This document shows positions 8,277-16,448 of a DNA stretch of 64,000 bases, piece by piece. The notes beneath the pieces were generated by a model. It was not told the origin of the DNA, did not search any database, and saw only the letters and a program-made list of their open reading frames with translations. The position numbers and the translations under genes were made by a program. Source of the stretch: Arcticibacter eurypsychrophilus (GTDB lineage Bacteria > Bacteroidota > Bacteroidia > Sphingobacteriales > Sphingobacteriaceae); contig NZ_MDFN01000017.1 in NCBI RefSeq assembly GCF_001730525.1, positions 49,884 to 113,883 of the forward strand. The letters are read 5' to 3'. Every line of letters starts with the position of its first letter. Position 1 is the stretch's first letter.

Positions 8277-8434
8277 TGCTGATAGAAAAGCAGGATTATT
8301 ATTTTAATAAAGAAGGGAAAATGGTCTTAACTCAGTTGTATCATCTAAAAAGAGGATACTGCTGCAAAAACAAATGCATACACTGCCCATGGAATTACGG
8401 ACAATCAGATGAAATAAAAGTGATTAACCGTTAA
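8276..8434 (+). CDS. DUF5522 small cysteine-rich protein
   Basis: A 52-codon ORF starts at the ATG of the TAATG junction with the upstream MBL nuclease. It contains the DUF5522 pattern: an aromatic/charged N-terminus, YHLKRGYCC, then CIHCPWNYG. Four cysteines lie in a CC...C..C arrangement suited to metal binding, and similar small proteins are widespread in Bacteroidota. The one-base stop/start overlap implies coupled translation with the nuclease. Function is unknown; a zinc or iron-sulfur site is an inference from the cysteine spacing. Confidence 0.85.
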   Translation: MLIEKQDYYFNKEGKMVLTQLYHLKRGYCCKNKCIHCPWNYGQSDEIKVINR

Positions 8435-8446
8435 TTTTTTTAAAAA

Positions 8447-8896
8447 ATGGAACTAGAGAAGGAGATTCATCAGGTAAGGTTTAAAAATGACTATCATAAA
8501 CTGGTAGTGAATATGATTTATTCCTACAGTTGGATTACAGGGCTTGTAAAAGAGCGTTTGAGCACAGAACAGGTTACCTTGCAGCAATATAATGTATTGC
8601 GGATTTTGAGGGGACAGTACCCTAAGCCAGCAACAATCAACCTGGTTAAGGAACGGATGCTGGATAAAATGTCGGATGCGTCCAGAATTGTGGAGCGCTT
8701 AGTTCAAAAGGAGTTGGTTACCCGTACGGTTAATTCAGTTGATCGCAGGGCAGTAGATATTGTTATTACGCAACTTGGACTTGATGTTTTAGCCTATCTG
8801 GATCCTATTGTTACTCCTGAAGATATTCTGAAAAAGAACATCACAGAAGAAGAAGCGCATCAGCTTAATGTGCTGCTGGATAAACTTAGGGGTTGA
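8447..8896 (+). CDS. MarR-family transcriptional regulator
   Basis: The 149-residue protein has the MarR winged-helix layout: a dimerisation helix at the N-terminus, helix-turn-helix with LVKERMLDKMSDASRIV and wing SVDRRAVDIVIT (about residues 60-105), then C-terminal helices. MarR proteins are usually dimeric repressors that respond to small ligands. It follows the DUF5522 gene by 12 bases and may be cotranscribed, but its target is not evident; the convergent ZIP gene 44 bases downstream does not share a promoter with it. Confidence 0.88.
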   Translation: MELEKEIHQVRFKNDYHKLVVNMIYSYSWITGLVKERLSTEQVTLQQYNVLRILRGQYPKPATINLVKERMLDKMSDASRIVERLVQKELVTRTVNSVDRRAVDIVITQLGLDVLAYLDPIVTPEDILKKNITEEEAHQLNVLLDKLRG

Positions 8897-8940
8897 TCAA
8901 TGCAGCAGAAAGCCCGCTTATAGAAAGCTAGGTCGGTCGG

Positions 8941-9654
8941 TTAGTGTAACAAAAAGCCTATTAATGCAATACTGGTTCCTGCAAGTACGGCAACCAATTT
9001 GCGTTTATTGAAATGATGATCCACGCTTGATTCAAATAGTATGGTTGTAGAGATATGTAGAAAAATACCGATTACTACAGCCATTATTCTATTGAAATAA
9101 GCATCGATATTTCCCATTGATCCATTGCTGATTCCGGCGCTTAATAAATAGCCACCAGGAGTCATGAGGGAAAATAAAACGATCATGCCAATGATCATAT
9201 TTTTGTTCACCCGGTTTTGTAGTAATACACTGGCAAGGGCAAAAGAGGCGGGGATATGATGTAAGGCTATTCCAAATAACAATTCATTTTGATGTCCTTG
9301 TGTGAGCGGCATGCCTTCCAAGAGAGCATGAAGACAGAGACTGATCATGATGGCAAAAGGGAATACGTATTGATTATGCTCCGGACGGTGTACATGCCCG
9401 TGTTCTATACCATCTGAAAATTGTTCCAAAACGATCTGGAAGAGAAACCCGCCTAAGATGAACAGGCCGATATAATGGTCTGCTACCTTGTATACATCGG
9501 GAATAAGGTGTAAAACGGTAATCGAAAACAGATAGGCTCCACTAAAGGAAAGCAGAAGCTTTATTCGTTTGGGATTCTCTTTTTGGAAAAGGAATACACT
9601 TATTCCTCCGAAGAAGCAGCTAGAAAATAATATAATTAGTTTCCAGTATTCCAT
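8941..9654 (-). CDS. ZIP-family metal transporter
   Basis: The 237-residue inner-membrane protein has about eight hydrophobic helices and a cytoplasmic His-rich loop (EHGHVHRPEH). The transport-site helices read HALLEGMPL and ALHHIPASFA. The second differs from the usual HNIPEG by Ala in place of Glu, which may change metal preference. ZIP proteins import zinc, iron or manganese. It is the last gene of a three-gene minus-strand unit; its start overlaps the PAP2 gene by 19 bases. Confidence 0.85.
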   Translation of the reverse strand: MEYWKLIILFSSCFFGGISVFLFQKENPKRIKLLLSFSGAYLFSITVLHLIPDVYKVADHYIGLFILGGFLFQIVLEQFSDGIEHGHVHRPEHNQYVFPFAIMISLCLHALLEGMPLTQGHQNELLFGIALHHIPASFALASVLLQNRVNKNMIIGMIVLFSLMTPGGYLLSAGISNGSMGNIDAYFNRIMAVVIGIFLHISTTILFESSVDHHFNKRKLVAVLAGTSIALIGFLLH

Positions 9655-10217
9655 ATTTGTTTAGTGTAAAGTGTTAGAAATGTTGAACCTGTGATATAGC
9701 CAACGACTGAACCTAGTAAGGCACCGGTGGTGACATCAATAGGGAAATGGACGCCTACATAGACTTGTGCAAAGGCGACACAAAATGCCCATCCTAATGC
9801 CAATGGCAAAATAGGTTTCCAACGATGATAAAATACAACGATCAGAAAGACAGCTATAGCGAAGTGATTGGTGGCATGTGAGGAAGGGAAACTGAATCCA
9901 CTGCCGCAACTGATTAGAGAGCGTACTTCTTCTTTAAAGTCGGGTGCATTGCATGGCCTTAACCGTTCAAATAAGGGTTTTACCATTGAGGCGCTAACAA
10001 AATCGCTTATAGCAAATGTGATCAGTAAAAAGATGATACAGATCCAGCCATATTTATTATAATTTCTGACCAGGAAAACGATTAGGAATAAATACAGAGG
10101 TGCCCAGAAGTATCTGTTCCTGAACAAAGGCATAACCCAATCAAAGAAAGGATTTGCCAATCTCTGATTGATTTCCAGAAACAACTGGTGGTCTAATTGT
10201 AATAATTGATCAAACAT
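9636..10217 (-). CDS. PAP2-family lipid phosphatase
   Basis: A 193-residue membrane protein with several helices and the three-part acid phosphatase signature: KPLFERLRP (motif 1), FPSSHATN (motif 2) and VGVHFPIDV (motif 3). In motif 3 the usual SR before the helix reads AQ, so the second phosphate-binding arginine is missing while the catalytic His and Asp remain. Likely substrates are undecaprenyl pyrophosphate, phosphatidic acid or lipid A phosphates, acting at the periplasmic face. It overlaps the methyltransferase upstream by 8 bases and the ZIP gene downstream by 19. Confidence 0.88.
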   Translation of the reverse strand: MFDQLLQLDHQLFLEINQRLANPFFDWVMPLFRNRYFWAPLYLFLIVFLVRNYNKYGWICIIFLLITFAISDFVSASMVKPLFERLRPCNAPDFKEEVRSLISCGSGFSFPSSHATNHFAIAVFLIVVFYHRWKPILPLALGWAFCVAFAQVYVGVHFPIDVTTGALLGSVVGYITGSTFLTLYTKQIWNTGN

Positions 10218-10947
10218 CTGCTTTACGGCAAATAAATATTAGTCTATTTGATGTGCTCTCGTTGTACGCGTTCAATGCGTAATCTCCAAAAGTATTAATT
10301 ATTTCAAATCCGCTTAGCTTGAATAATCTTTCAAAGTCTGCGCAAGAGAAAGCGACAACTTCTTCGGTATAGTGGTACGCACGGCCCTTATCTTCAAAGT
10401 CAATGGTCTTAATAATTTTGCTATTCTCCACCCTTTTAGTTATATGGAAATCTATACCATCAATAGTTTTGGTTTCCCTATCCGTTAGATCACTCAGTAT
10501 TCTCGTACTGTTAAAATAATCCAATACTAATAAACCATTAGGCTTTAGAGATTTACGGAAGGATACCAGTGCATTAATATGATCTTTTTCTGTTTCAAAA
10601 TAGCCAAAACTAGTGAATAGGTTGAGTGCCAGATTGAAGTAGTTAATATACAGTAAGTGCCGCATGTCATGCTCATAAAAATGAAGTTTTTCATTCTCGT
10701 AAGCTTTGGCAAATTCTATGTTCGCTTGAGATAAGTCAATCCCTGTTACGTCAAATCCTTTTTTATTTAAATAAATGGAATGCCTGCCTCTACCGCAAGC
10801 AATATCCAAAATTGAGGCAATTGCATCAGGGTGTAGTTTTGAACAAAGATTATCGATAAATAATTCTGCCTCCGAATCGTTGTGCTGACTATATAGAATG
10901 TGATAATAAGGGGAGTTAAACCAGCTTTGATACCATTTATCAGGCAT
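10210..10947 (-). CDS. Class I SAM-dependent methyltransferase
   Basis: The 245-residue protein has the SAM-binding Rossmann motif ILDIACGRGRHS followed by VTGIDLS (about residues 46-70) and a downstream motif NLALNLFTSFGYF. It resembles small-molecule methyltransferases, but the substrate is not identifiable. It is the first gene of the minus-strand unit with PAP2 and ZIP genes and has a -7 promoter element 24 bases upstream. Confidence 0.85.
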   Translation of the reverse strand: MPDKWYQSWFNSPYYHILYSQHNDSEAELFIDNLCSKLHPDAIASILDIACGRGRHSIYLNKKGFDVTGIDLSQANIEFAKAYENEKLHFYEHDMRHLLYINYFNLALNLFTSFGYFETEKDHINALVSFRKSLKPNGLLVLDYFNSTRILSDLTDRETKTIDGIDFHITKRVENSKIIKTIDFEDKGRAYHYTEEVVAFSCADFERLFKLSGFEIINTFGDYALNAYNESTSNRLIFICRKADV

Positions 10948-10970
10948 ATTTTATATTATTTACAAAGGTG

Positions 10971-10978
10971 CAAACTTA
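10971..10978 (-). promoter_or_regulatory. -7 promoter element for the methyltransferase unit
   Basis: TAAGTTTG on the minus strand fits TAnnTTTG and lies 24 bases before the methyltransferase ATG. No convincing -33 TTG is seen at normal spacing. Confidence 0.4.
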
Positions 10979-11031
10979 CGTAAATTTTATTGCTCTCTAA
11001 GGAAGGGTTAGGAATAGGTATTAAAGATGAT

Positions 11032-11064
11032 TTGAGTGAATTAAGCCATTTATTATTAATTTTG
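11032..11064 (+). promoter_or_regulatory. Promoter of glmM (TTG-N22-TAATTTTG)
   Basis: A TTG at 11032-11034 is followed after 22 bases by TAATTTTG at 11057-11064, matching the Bacteroidota -33/-7 pattern. The -7 element ends 26 bases before the GTG start of glmM. Confidence 0.55.
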
Positions 11065-11090
11065 GGTTTTACACATTTTAAATACATAGC

Positions 11091-12479
11091 GTGACTCTCA
11101 TAAAATCAATTTCAGGAATCAGAGGTACTATAGGAGGTAAGGCAGGCGAAGGTCTGACTCCGGTAGATATATTAAAATTTACGGCTGCTTATGGCAAATG
11201 GATCGTATCCAAGACAGGTAAAAATAAAATTGTTATTGGTCGGGATGCACGTATTTCAGGCGAAATGATGCGGAATCTGATAGCAGGTACTTTACAAAGT
11301 ATCGGTATAGATGTGGTAGACCTGGGTCTTTCTACTACGCCTACCGTAGAAATTGCCGTGACTGAAGAAAGGGCTGGTGGAGGAATCATCATTACGGCCA
11401 GTCATAATCCCAAACAGTGGAATGCGCTCAAATTGCTAAATGCAGATGGGGAGTTTATCAGTGATCAGGATGGCAAGGATGTATTGGAATTGGCGGAAAC
11501 CATGGACACGATCAATTTTTCGGAGGTTGATGAACTGGGATGTGTTCGTTTAGATGGTACCTATTTGCAAAAGCATATTGATAAAATCCTGGCTCTACCT
11601 TTGGTGAATGTCGAACTCATCAGAAAAGCGAATTTTAAGGTGGTGATAGATTGTGTTAATTCTACCGGCGGTATTTTCGTACCTGCTTTGTTGAAAGCAC
11701 TTGGAGTGGAGACTATTCACGAACTTTATTGTACGCCGGATGGAAACTTTCCGCACAATCCGGAACCACTACCTGAGAATCTGGTTGCGCTATCGCAAGA
11801 AGTACTAGCTAAAAAGGCAGACTTTGGTATTGCAGTTGACCCGGATGTTGATCGCCTTTGCTTTATAGCAGAAGATGGAGTGGCATTTGGGGAAGAATAC
11901 ACCCTTGTAGCCGTATCGGATTATATTTTAAAAGCTCAGGGTGGTAATACGGTTTCTAATTTATCATCTACCCGCGCTTTACGCGATGTAACCGAGCAGG
12001 CTGGATTTACTTATAATGCCTCTGCTGTGGGTGAAGTCAACGTCGTGAACAAGATGAAAGCTACACATGCTATTATAGGAGGTGAAGGAAATGGCGGAGT
12101 AATTTATCCGGAGTTGCATTACGGTCGTGATGCATTGGTTGGAATAGCTCTCTTTTTAACACATCTGGCTCAATTAGGGAAGTCTGTTTCTCAATTAAAG
12201 GCGTCTTATCCTTTGTACTTTATATCTAAAAATAAGATGACCCCTACTGAGGGAATGGATATCGATGGACTCCTGAAAAAAGTTCAGGATAAATATATAG
12301 ATCAGCCTCATTCCACAATTGATGGTTTGAAAATTGAATTTGGCAAGGAATGGGTTCATCTAAGAAAATCGAACACAGAAGCGATTATTCGAATCTATTC
12401 GGAATCTACTTCTGAAGCAAATGCAAATAATTTGGCTACTAGATTAATTGCAGATATGAATGAAATATTAGGAGCTTAA
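11091..12479 (+). CDS. glmM: Phosphoglucosamine mutase
   Basis: The 462-residue alpha-D-phosphohexomutase has the phosphoserine loop TASHNPKQWNALK (Ser near residue 103), the Mg-binding loop DPDVDR (about 249-254), the sugar-binding GEGNGG and a C-terminal phosphate-binding RKSNTEAIIRIY. GlmM converts glucosamine-6-phosphate to glucosamine-1-phosphate for UDP-GlcNAc, peptidoglycan and lipid A synthesis. The start is GTG at 11091, directly before the conserved TLIKSISGIRGT opening. A phosphomannomutase activity cannot be excluded. The cysteine desulfurase follows 9 bases later. Confidence 0.9.
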   Translation: MTLIKSISGIRGTIGGKAGEGLTPVDILKFTAAYGKWIVSKTGKNKIVIGRDARISGEMMRNLIAGTLQSIGIDVVDLGLSTTPTVEIAVTEERAGGGIIITASHNPKQWNALKLLNADGEFISDQDGKDVLELAETMDTINFSEVDELGCVRLDGTYLQKHIDKILALPLVNVELIRKANFKVVIDCVNSTGGIFVPALLKALGVETIHELYCTPDGNFPHNPEPLPENLVALSQEVLAKKADFGIAVDPDVDRLCFIAEDGVAFGEEYTLVAVSDYILKAQGGNTVSNLSSTRALRDVTEQAGFTYNASAVGEVNVVNKMKATHAIIGGEGNGGVIYPELHYGRDALVGIALFLTHLAQLGKSVSQLKASYPLYFISKNKMTPTEGMDIDGLLKKVQDKYIDQPHSTIDGLKIEFGKEWVHLRKSNTEAIIRIYSESTSEANANNLATRLIADMNEILGA

Positions 12480-12488
12480 TTATATAAA

Positions 12489-13613
12489 ATGCGTGTTTAT
12501 CTTGATAATGCTGCCACCACTCAGCTTGATAGTGAAGTTTTAAAGGAAATGGTTGCGGTAATGGAAAATTATTATGGCAATCCATCATCCATCCATGGGC
12601 ATGGTAGAGAAGCCAGATCGCTGATTGAAAAAGCCCGTAAAACAATAGCTAATTTAATCCATGCCTCTCCTTCAGAAATATTTTTTACTTCTGGTGGTAC
12701 TGAAGCAGATAATATGGCTATCCGTTCCGGAATTACTAGTTATGGTATTAAACATGCTGTAACCTCTAAAACAGAGCATCATGCCGTATTGCATACACTA
12801 GAGTCGATGGAGAAAAGCGGTCAGATCAGATTAAGTTATGTACGCGTTGATGATAAAGGGAATGTTGACCTGGCTCATTTAGAAGAGTTAATTTCTCAGG
12901 AACGCAGTTTTGTTTCTCTCATGCATGCTAATAATGAATTGGGAACTTTGACCGATATTGAAGCTGTTGGTGATATATGCGAAAAACATCAGGCACTTTT
13001 TCATTGTGATACGGTACAGACAATGGGGCATTATCCGCATGATGTACAAAAGTTGAAGGTTCATTTCCTGGTTTGTGCGGCACATAAGTTGCACGGACCT
13101 AAAGGGGTGGGTTTCATTTATATCAGTCATCAGGTAAAAATTGAGCCATTGATCAATGGGGGATCACAGGAAAGAAATATGCGTGGGGGTACAGAGAATA
13201 TTTATGGAATAGCGGGACTTGCTAAAGCCTTAGAAACAGCTTATACCGAAATGGATGCTCACCAAACGCAGATTCAGGGTATAAAAACATATATGGTTCA
13301 ACAGTTGGCAAGCATTCCGGGAATCACTTATAATGGCGAAGAAGATAGTAACAAAAGTCTCTATACGATTTTAAATGTTTCGTTTCCAGAGATGGAAATG
13401 GCGGATATGTTGTTGTTTAATTTAGATATATCGGGTATTTCAGCTTCTGGAGGGAGTGCTTGTAGTTCGGGTACAAACATTGGTTCGCATGTTCTGGAAG
13501 CAGTTGGTGCTAACCCTAATCGTCCTGCTGTTCGTTTTTCTTTCAGTAAATTCACCACTAAGGAAGAAATTGACTATACAATTGAAAAACTAAAAAATGT
13601 AATTTCATATTAA
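12489..13613 (+). CDS. Cysteine desulfurase (NifS/IscS-like)
   Basis: The 374-residue PLP enzyme opens with VYLDNAATTQ and has the PLP-lysine motif AAHKLHGPKG (Lys near residue 200), the phosphate-site histidine in SKTEHHAV and the persulfide cysteine loop SACSSG (Cys near 324). It transfers sulfur from cysteine for Fe-S clusters, thiamine or tRNA thiolation. The loop and overall pattern are of the IscS/NifS type rather than SufS. No scaffold gene is adjacent, so the acceptor is unknown. It is probably cotranscribed with glmM. Confidence 0.9.
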   Translation: MRVYLDNAATTQLDSEVLKEMVAVMENYYGNPSSIHGHGREARSLIEKARKTIANLIHASPSEIFFTSGGTEADNMAIRSGITSYGIKHAVTSKTEHHAVLHTLESMEKSGQIRLSYVRVDDKGNVDLAHLEELISQERSFVSLMHANNELGTLTDIEAVGDICEKHQALFHCDTVQTMGHYPHDVQKLKVHFLVCAAHKLHGPKGVGFIYISHQVKIEPLINGGSQERNMRGGTENIYGIAGLAKALETAYTEMDAHQTQIQGIKTYMVQQLASIPGITYNGEEDSNKSLYTILNVSFPEMEMADMLLFNLDISGISASGGSACSSGTNIGSHVLEAVGANPNRPAVRFSFSKFTTKEEIDYTIEKLKNVISY

Positions 13614-13778
13614 TTATAACGATCTTAATAATTTGTTAACCTGTTTATTGTTAACGCTGTATCATCAAAGAGGCAAATTAAAGGCCCTTTTACAAGTATT
13701 GTAATATTTGACTTTATTTCAAACAAAACACCCAAGGATATCTGTTATGGCTAATGTTAACACTTAATTTAATTACCC

Positions 13779-14189
13779 ATGGAATTATTTGATAAAAAAG
13801 ACCAGGAAAGAGAAAGAGTAGATAATGTCTATTTTGGACCTAAGGACGATGAAGATGATGAATTATTGTCCGATGACGATGGCGAAGATGATGAAATATT
13901 GTCTGACGATGAAGAGGATTGGGATGTAGAAACAGAACAAGTTCTTGACGATGATGAGGATGAGATCGTGGATGTAACAGATCCGGATGATGATGACTAC
14001 GATTTTTCAAGTGACGATGACGCTGATCTTGATGATGAGACGGTAGATGACGATGACGCTACAACAGAAACCAAGGCGCCTCAAACATTCAGCCCCGACA
14101 ACACTGGGCTTAGTTCACATAGAGAATCGCGTAATTCCGGTTCAATGTTGGGACATGAGCCAGGTACAGGAGCAGAGGGGAGTGTTTAA
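13779..14189 (+). CDS. Extremely acidic low-complexity protein
   Basis: The 136-residue protein has a core (about 22-95) made almost wholly of Asp and Glu with short repeated units such as DDDE and LSDDD. A 20-residue charged N-terminus opens MELFDKK, and the basic-free tail ends HEPGTGAEGSV. No membrane segment or signal peptide is present. I do not recognise the family. It could be a DNA mimic, a metal or protein chaperone, or a disordered tether; none can be chosen from sequence. It stands alone after glmM and the desulfurase and is closed by a strong terminator, so it is likely a real transcribed gene. Confidence 0.75.
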   Translation: MELFDKKDQERERVDNVYFGPKDDEDDELLSDDDGEDDEILSDDEEDWDVETEQVLDDDEDEIVDVTDPDDDDYDFSSDDDADLDDETVDDDDATTETKAPQTFSPDNTGLSSHRESRNSGSMLGHEPGTGAEGSV

Positions 14190-14238
14190 ATTTTTAATTT
14201 TAATTCCTGCCCGATTAAAAAAGTAGTAATTTCCTTTC

Positions 14239-14281
14239 TAAAAAAAAAGCACTGTTGACCAATCAACAGTGCTTTTTTTTA
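14239..14281. terminator. Bidirectional rho-independent terminator
   Basis: A 10-bp perfect stem GCACTGTTGA/TCAACAGTGC (14249-14258 and 14263-14272) with a 4-base loop is flanked by eight A on the left and eight or more T on the right. It can terminate both the acidic-protein gene (+) and accD (-), which converge here. Confidence 0.9.
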
Positions 14282-14317
14282 ATGGAATTTCAATTTATAT
14301 AATTATCTCCATTCGAT

Positions 14318-15163
14318 TTAATTGTTCATTAAAGAAATAAAGCTTGCAATCCTGTTTTTCATCTCTCTTCTGTCAACAATAAAGTCCAGAAACCCATGTT
14401 CTAAAACGAATTCAGAAGTTTGAAATCCTTTAGGAAGGTCTTTTTTAATAGTCTCCTTAATTACCCGGGGGCCTGCAAAGCCAATTAAAGCTTCCGGCTC
14501 AGCAATGTTTATATCACCCAACATTGCATAAGATGCGGTTACTCCACCAGTTGTCGGGTCGGTTAATAACGATATGTATGGTATTTTTGCTCTGCTTAAC
14601 AAGGCTAGTTTAGCGGCTGTTTTAGCCATTTGCATTAAAGAAAACGCAGCCTCCATCATTCTTGCTCCACCTGATTTAGATATAAGCAAAAAAGGGACCT
14701 TTTTCTCAATACAGTAATCAATGGAGCGGGCAATTTTCTCTCCCACAACAGAGCCCATAGAGCCTCCTATGAAATTAAAATCCATACAGGCGATAACGAT
14801 GTCCTGTCCCTTGATCTTGCCATGAGCAGCCCTTATTGCGTCTTTAAGTCCTGTCTTGGCAATACTATCTATAATACGTTCTGTATATTTTTTAGTATCG
14901 ACAAAACTCAGCGGATCAGCAGACATCAAGTTTCCAAAGAGCTCAGTATATTCGTTATTATCAAATAGGAGAGAAAAATATTCAGCAGAGCCTATCCTCA
15001 AATGGAAATTGCAATAATGACATACATAGTTATTTTCAACTTGTTCGGCATAGTGCAGTGGTTTTTTGCATTGCGGGCATTTATTCCAGATGCCATCTGG
15101 AGCCTCTTTTTTATCTTGTGTTGATGTAATAATTCCTTTTTTATCTCTTTTGAACCAAGCCAT
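14318..15163 (-). CDS. accD: Acetyl-CoA carboxylase carboxyltransferase subunit beta
   Basis: The 281-residue protein starts with [10 protein letters not shown] and has the four-cysteine zinc ribbon CPQC...CHYC (about 28-53) that distinguishes AccD, followed by the crotonase-like carboxyltransferase domain with [20 protein letters not shown] and [15 protein letters not shown]. With AccA it moves the carboxyl group from biotin to acetyl-CoA to form malonyl-CoA. The frame is open 7 codons upstream, but the conserved start is MAWF at 15163. It shares a divergent region with the aldolase gene. Confidence 0.95.
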   Translation of the reverse strand: MAWFKRDKKGIITSTQDKKEAPDGIWNKCPQCKKPLHYAEQVENNYVCHYCNFHLRIGSAEYFSLLFDNNEYTELFGNLMSADPLSFVDTKKYTERIIDSIAKTGLKDAIRAAHGKIKGQDIVIACMDFNFIGGSMGSVVGEKIARSIDYCIEKKVPFLLISKSGGARMMEAAFSLMQMAKTAAKLALLSRAKIPYISLLTDPTTGGVTASYAMLGDINIAEPEALIGFAGPRVIKETIKKDLPKGFQTSEFVLEHGFLDFIVDRREMKNRIASFISLMNN

Positions 15164-15253
15164 TTCTATGGAATAAGGTTGCAAAGAAACGAAATTTTAA
15201 GAAAATAACTTAGACAATAGCATTAAAGCAGTAAATTTAATGATAGAAATCAT

Positions 15254-15282
15254 TTGCGATTTGTTTATAATTCTTAATTTCG
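15254..15282 (+). promoter_or_regulatory. Promoter of the aldolase gene (TTG-N18-TAATTTCG)
   Basis: TTG at 15254-15256 is followed after 18 bases by TAATTTCG (15275-15282), one mismatch from TAnnTTTG. The -7 element ends 22 bases before the aldolase ATG. Confidence 0.5.
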
Positions 15283-15304
15283 AATATCCAAATAAACAAC
15301 AAGT

Positions 15305-16384
15305 ATGAATCTTAAAAATTATAAAGGCGTATTGTATGGAGATGCCGTTCAGGAATTATTCGAACAGGCTAAAAAACATCAGTTTGCGTTACCTGCAGTT
15401 AATGTGACAGGTACAAATACTATCAATGCAGTTATGGAAACTGCTAAAGCTGTTAATTCACCGGTAATAATTCAATTATCGAATGGGGGAGCGCAATTTT
15501 ACGCGGGAAAGACTTTAGACAACTCAAAGCTTGAGGCATGTATCCTAGGTGCAGTATCTGCAGCTAAACATGTACATTTATTAGCAGAGCACTATGGTAT
15601 AGCGGTAATATTACATACTGACCATGCTGCTAAAAAGTTTTTACCCTGGATAGACGGAATGCTTTCTCATGGAGAACGTTTTCACCAACAAAATGGTAAA
15701 CCTCTATTTTCTTCTCATATGCTGGATCTTTCTGAAGAACCTTTGGAAGAAAATCTGGCAATCAGTAAGAAATACCTGGAACGCATGAAAGCAATGGGTA
15801 TGACTATTGAAGTTGAACTAGGTGTTACTGGCGGCGAAGAAGACGGTGTAGATAACACAGATGTGGATAGCGCTCGTTTATATACTCAACCCGAAGAAGT
15901 AGCGTATACTTATAATGAGTTGAATAGTGTAAGCCACCGTTTTACCATTGCTGCTGCATTTGGTAATGTACATGGTGTTTACAAACCAGGTAATGTTAAA
16001 TTGCAACCGGTAATCCTTAAAAACTCTCAGGATTACTTAAAGAAAGAATTAGGTCTTACTGCTGATAAGCCAATTAACTTTGTTTTCCATGGCGGATCAG
16101 GATCCACACAAGCAGAAATAAGAGAAGCGATATCTTACGGTGCGGTAAAAATGAATATCGATACCGATATGCAATGGGCATTCTGGGAAGGTATTAAAGA
16201 TTACTACGTATCTAAGGAAGCTTATTTACAGTCACAAATTGGTAATCCAGATGGCGTAGATTCTCCGAATAAGAAATTCTACGATCCACGTGTTTGGTTA
16301 CGTAAAGGCGAAGAAACCTTTGTAAAGCGCTTAACTCAAGCATTTGAAGACTTGAATTGTCTTGATGTAAACAGTAAATTGTAA
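15305..16384 (+). CDS. fbaA: Class II fructose-bisphosphate aldolase
   Basis: The 359-residue enzyme is of the class IIA length. Zinc ligands are visible in HTDHAAKK (near 104-111), the conserved EVELGVTGGEEDG, the histidine of FGNVHGVYKPG and the phosphate loop FHGGSGS. It cleaves fructose-1,6-bisphosphate in glycolysis and works in reverse in gluconeogenesis. It is monocistronic, with its own promoter and a strong terminator 15 bases after the stop. Confidence 0.95.
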   Translation: MNLKNYKGVLYGDAVQELFEQAKKHQFALPAVNVTGTNTINAVMETAKAVNSPVIIQLSNGGAQFYAGKTLDNSKLEACILGAVSAAKHVHLLAEHYGIAVILHTDHAAKKFLPWIDGMLSHGERFHQQNGKPLFSSHMLDLSEEPLEENLAISKKYLERMKAMGMTIEVELGVTGGEEDGVDNTDVDSARLYTQPEEVAYTYNELNSVSHRFTIAAAFGNVHGVYKPGNVKLQPVILKNSQDYLKKELGLTADKPINFVFHGGSGSTQAEIREAISYGAVKMNIDTDMQWAFWEGIKDYYVSKEAYLQSQIGNPDGVDSPNKKFYDPRVWLRKGEETFVKRLTQAFEDLNCLDVNSKL

Positions 16385-16398
16385 TTTACATAAATTGC

Positions 16399-16438
16399 AA
16401 AAAAGAGGCTATCGCATGAACTGCAGTAGCCTCTTTTT
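16399..16438. terminator. Bidirectional terminator between fbaA and ndh
   Basis: A 12-bp stem AAAAAGAGGCTA/TAGCCTCTTTTT (16400-16411 and 16427-16438) with flanking A and T runs sits between the convergent aldolase and NADH dehydrogenase genes. Confidence 0.85.
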
Positions 16439-16448
16439 ATTTAATCCC

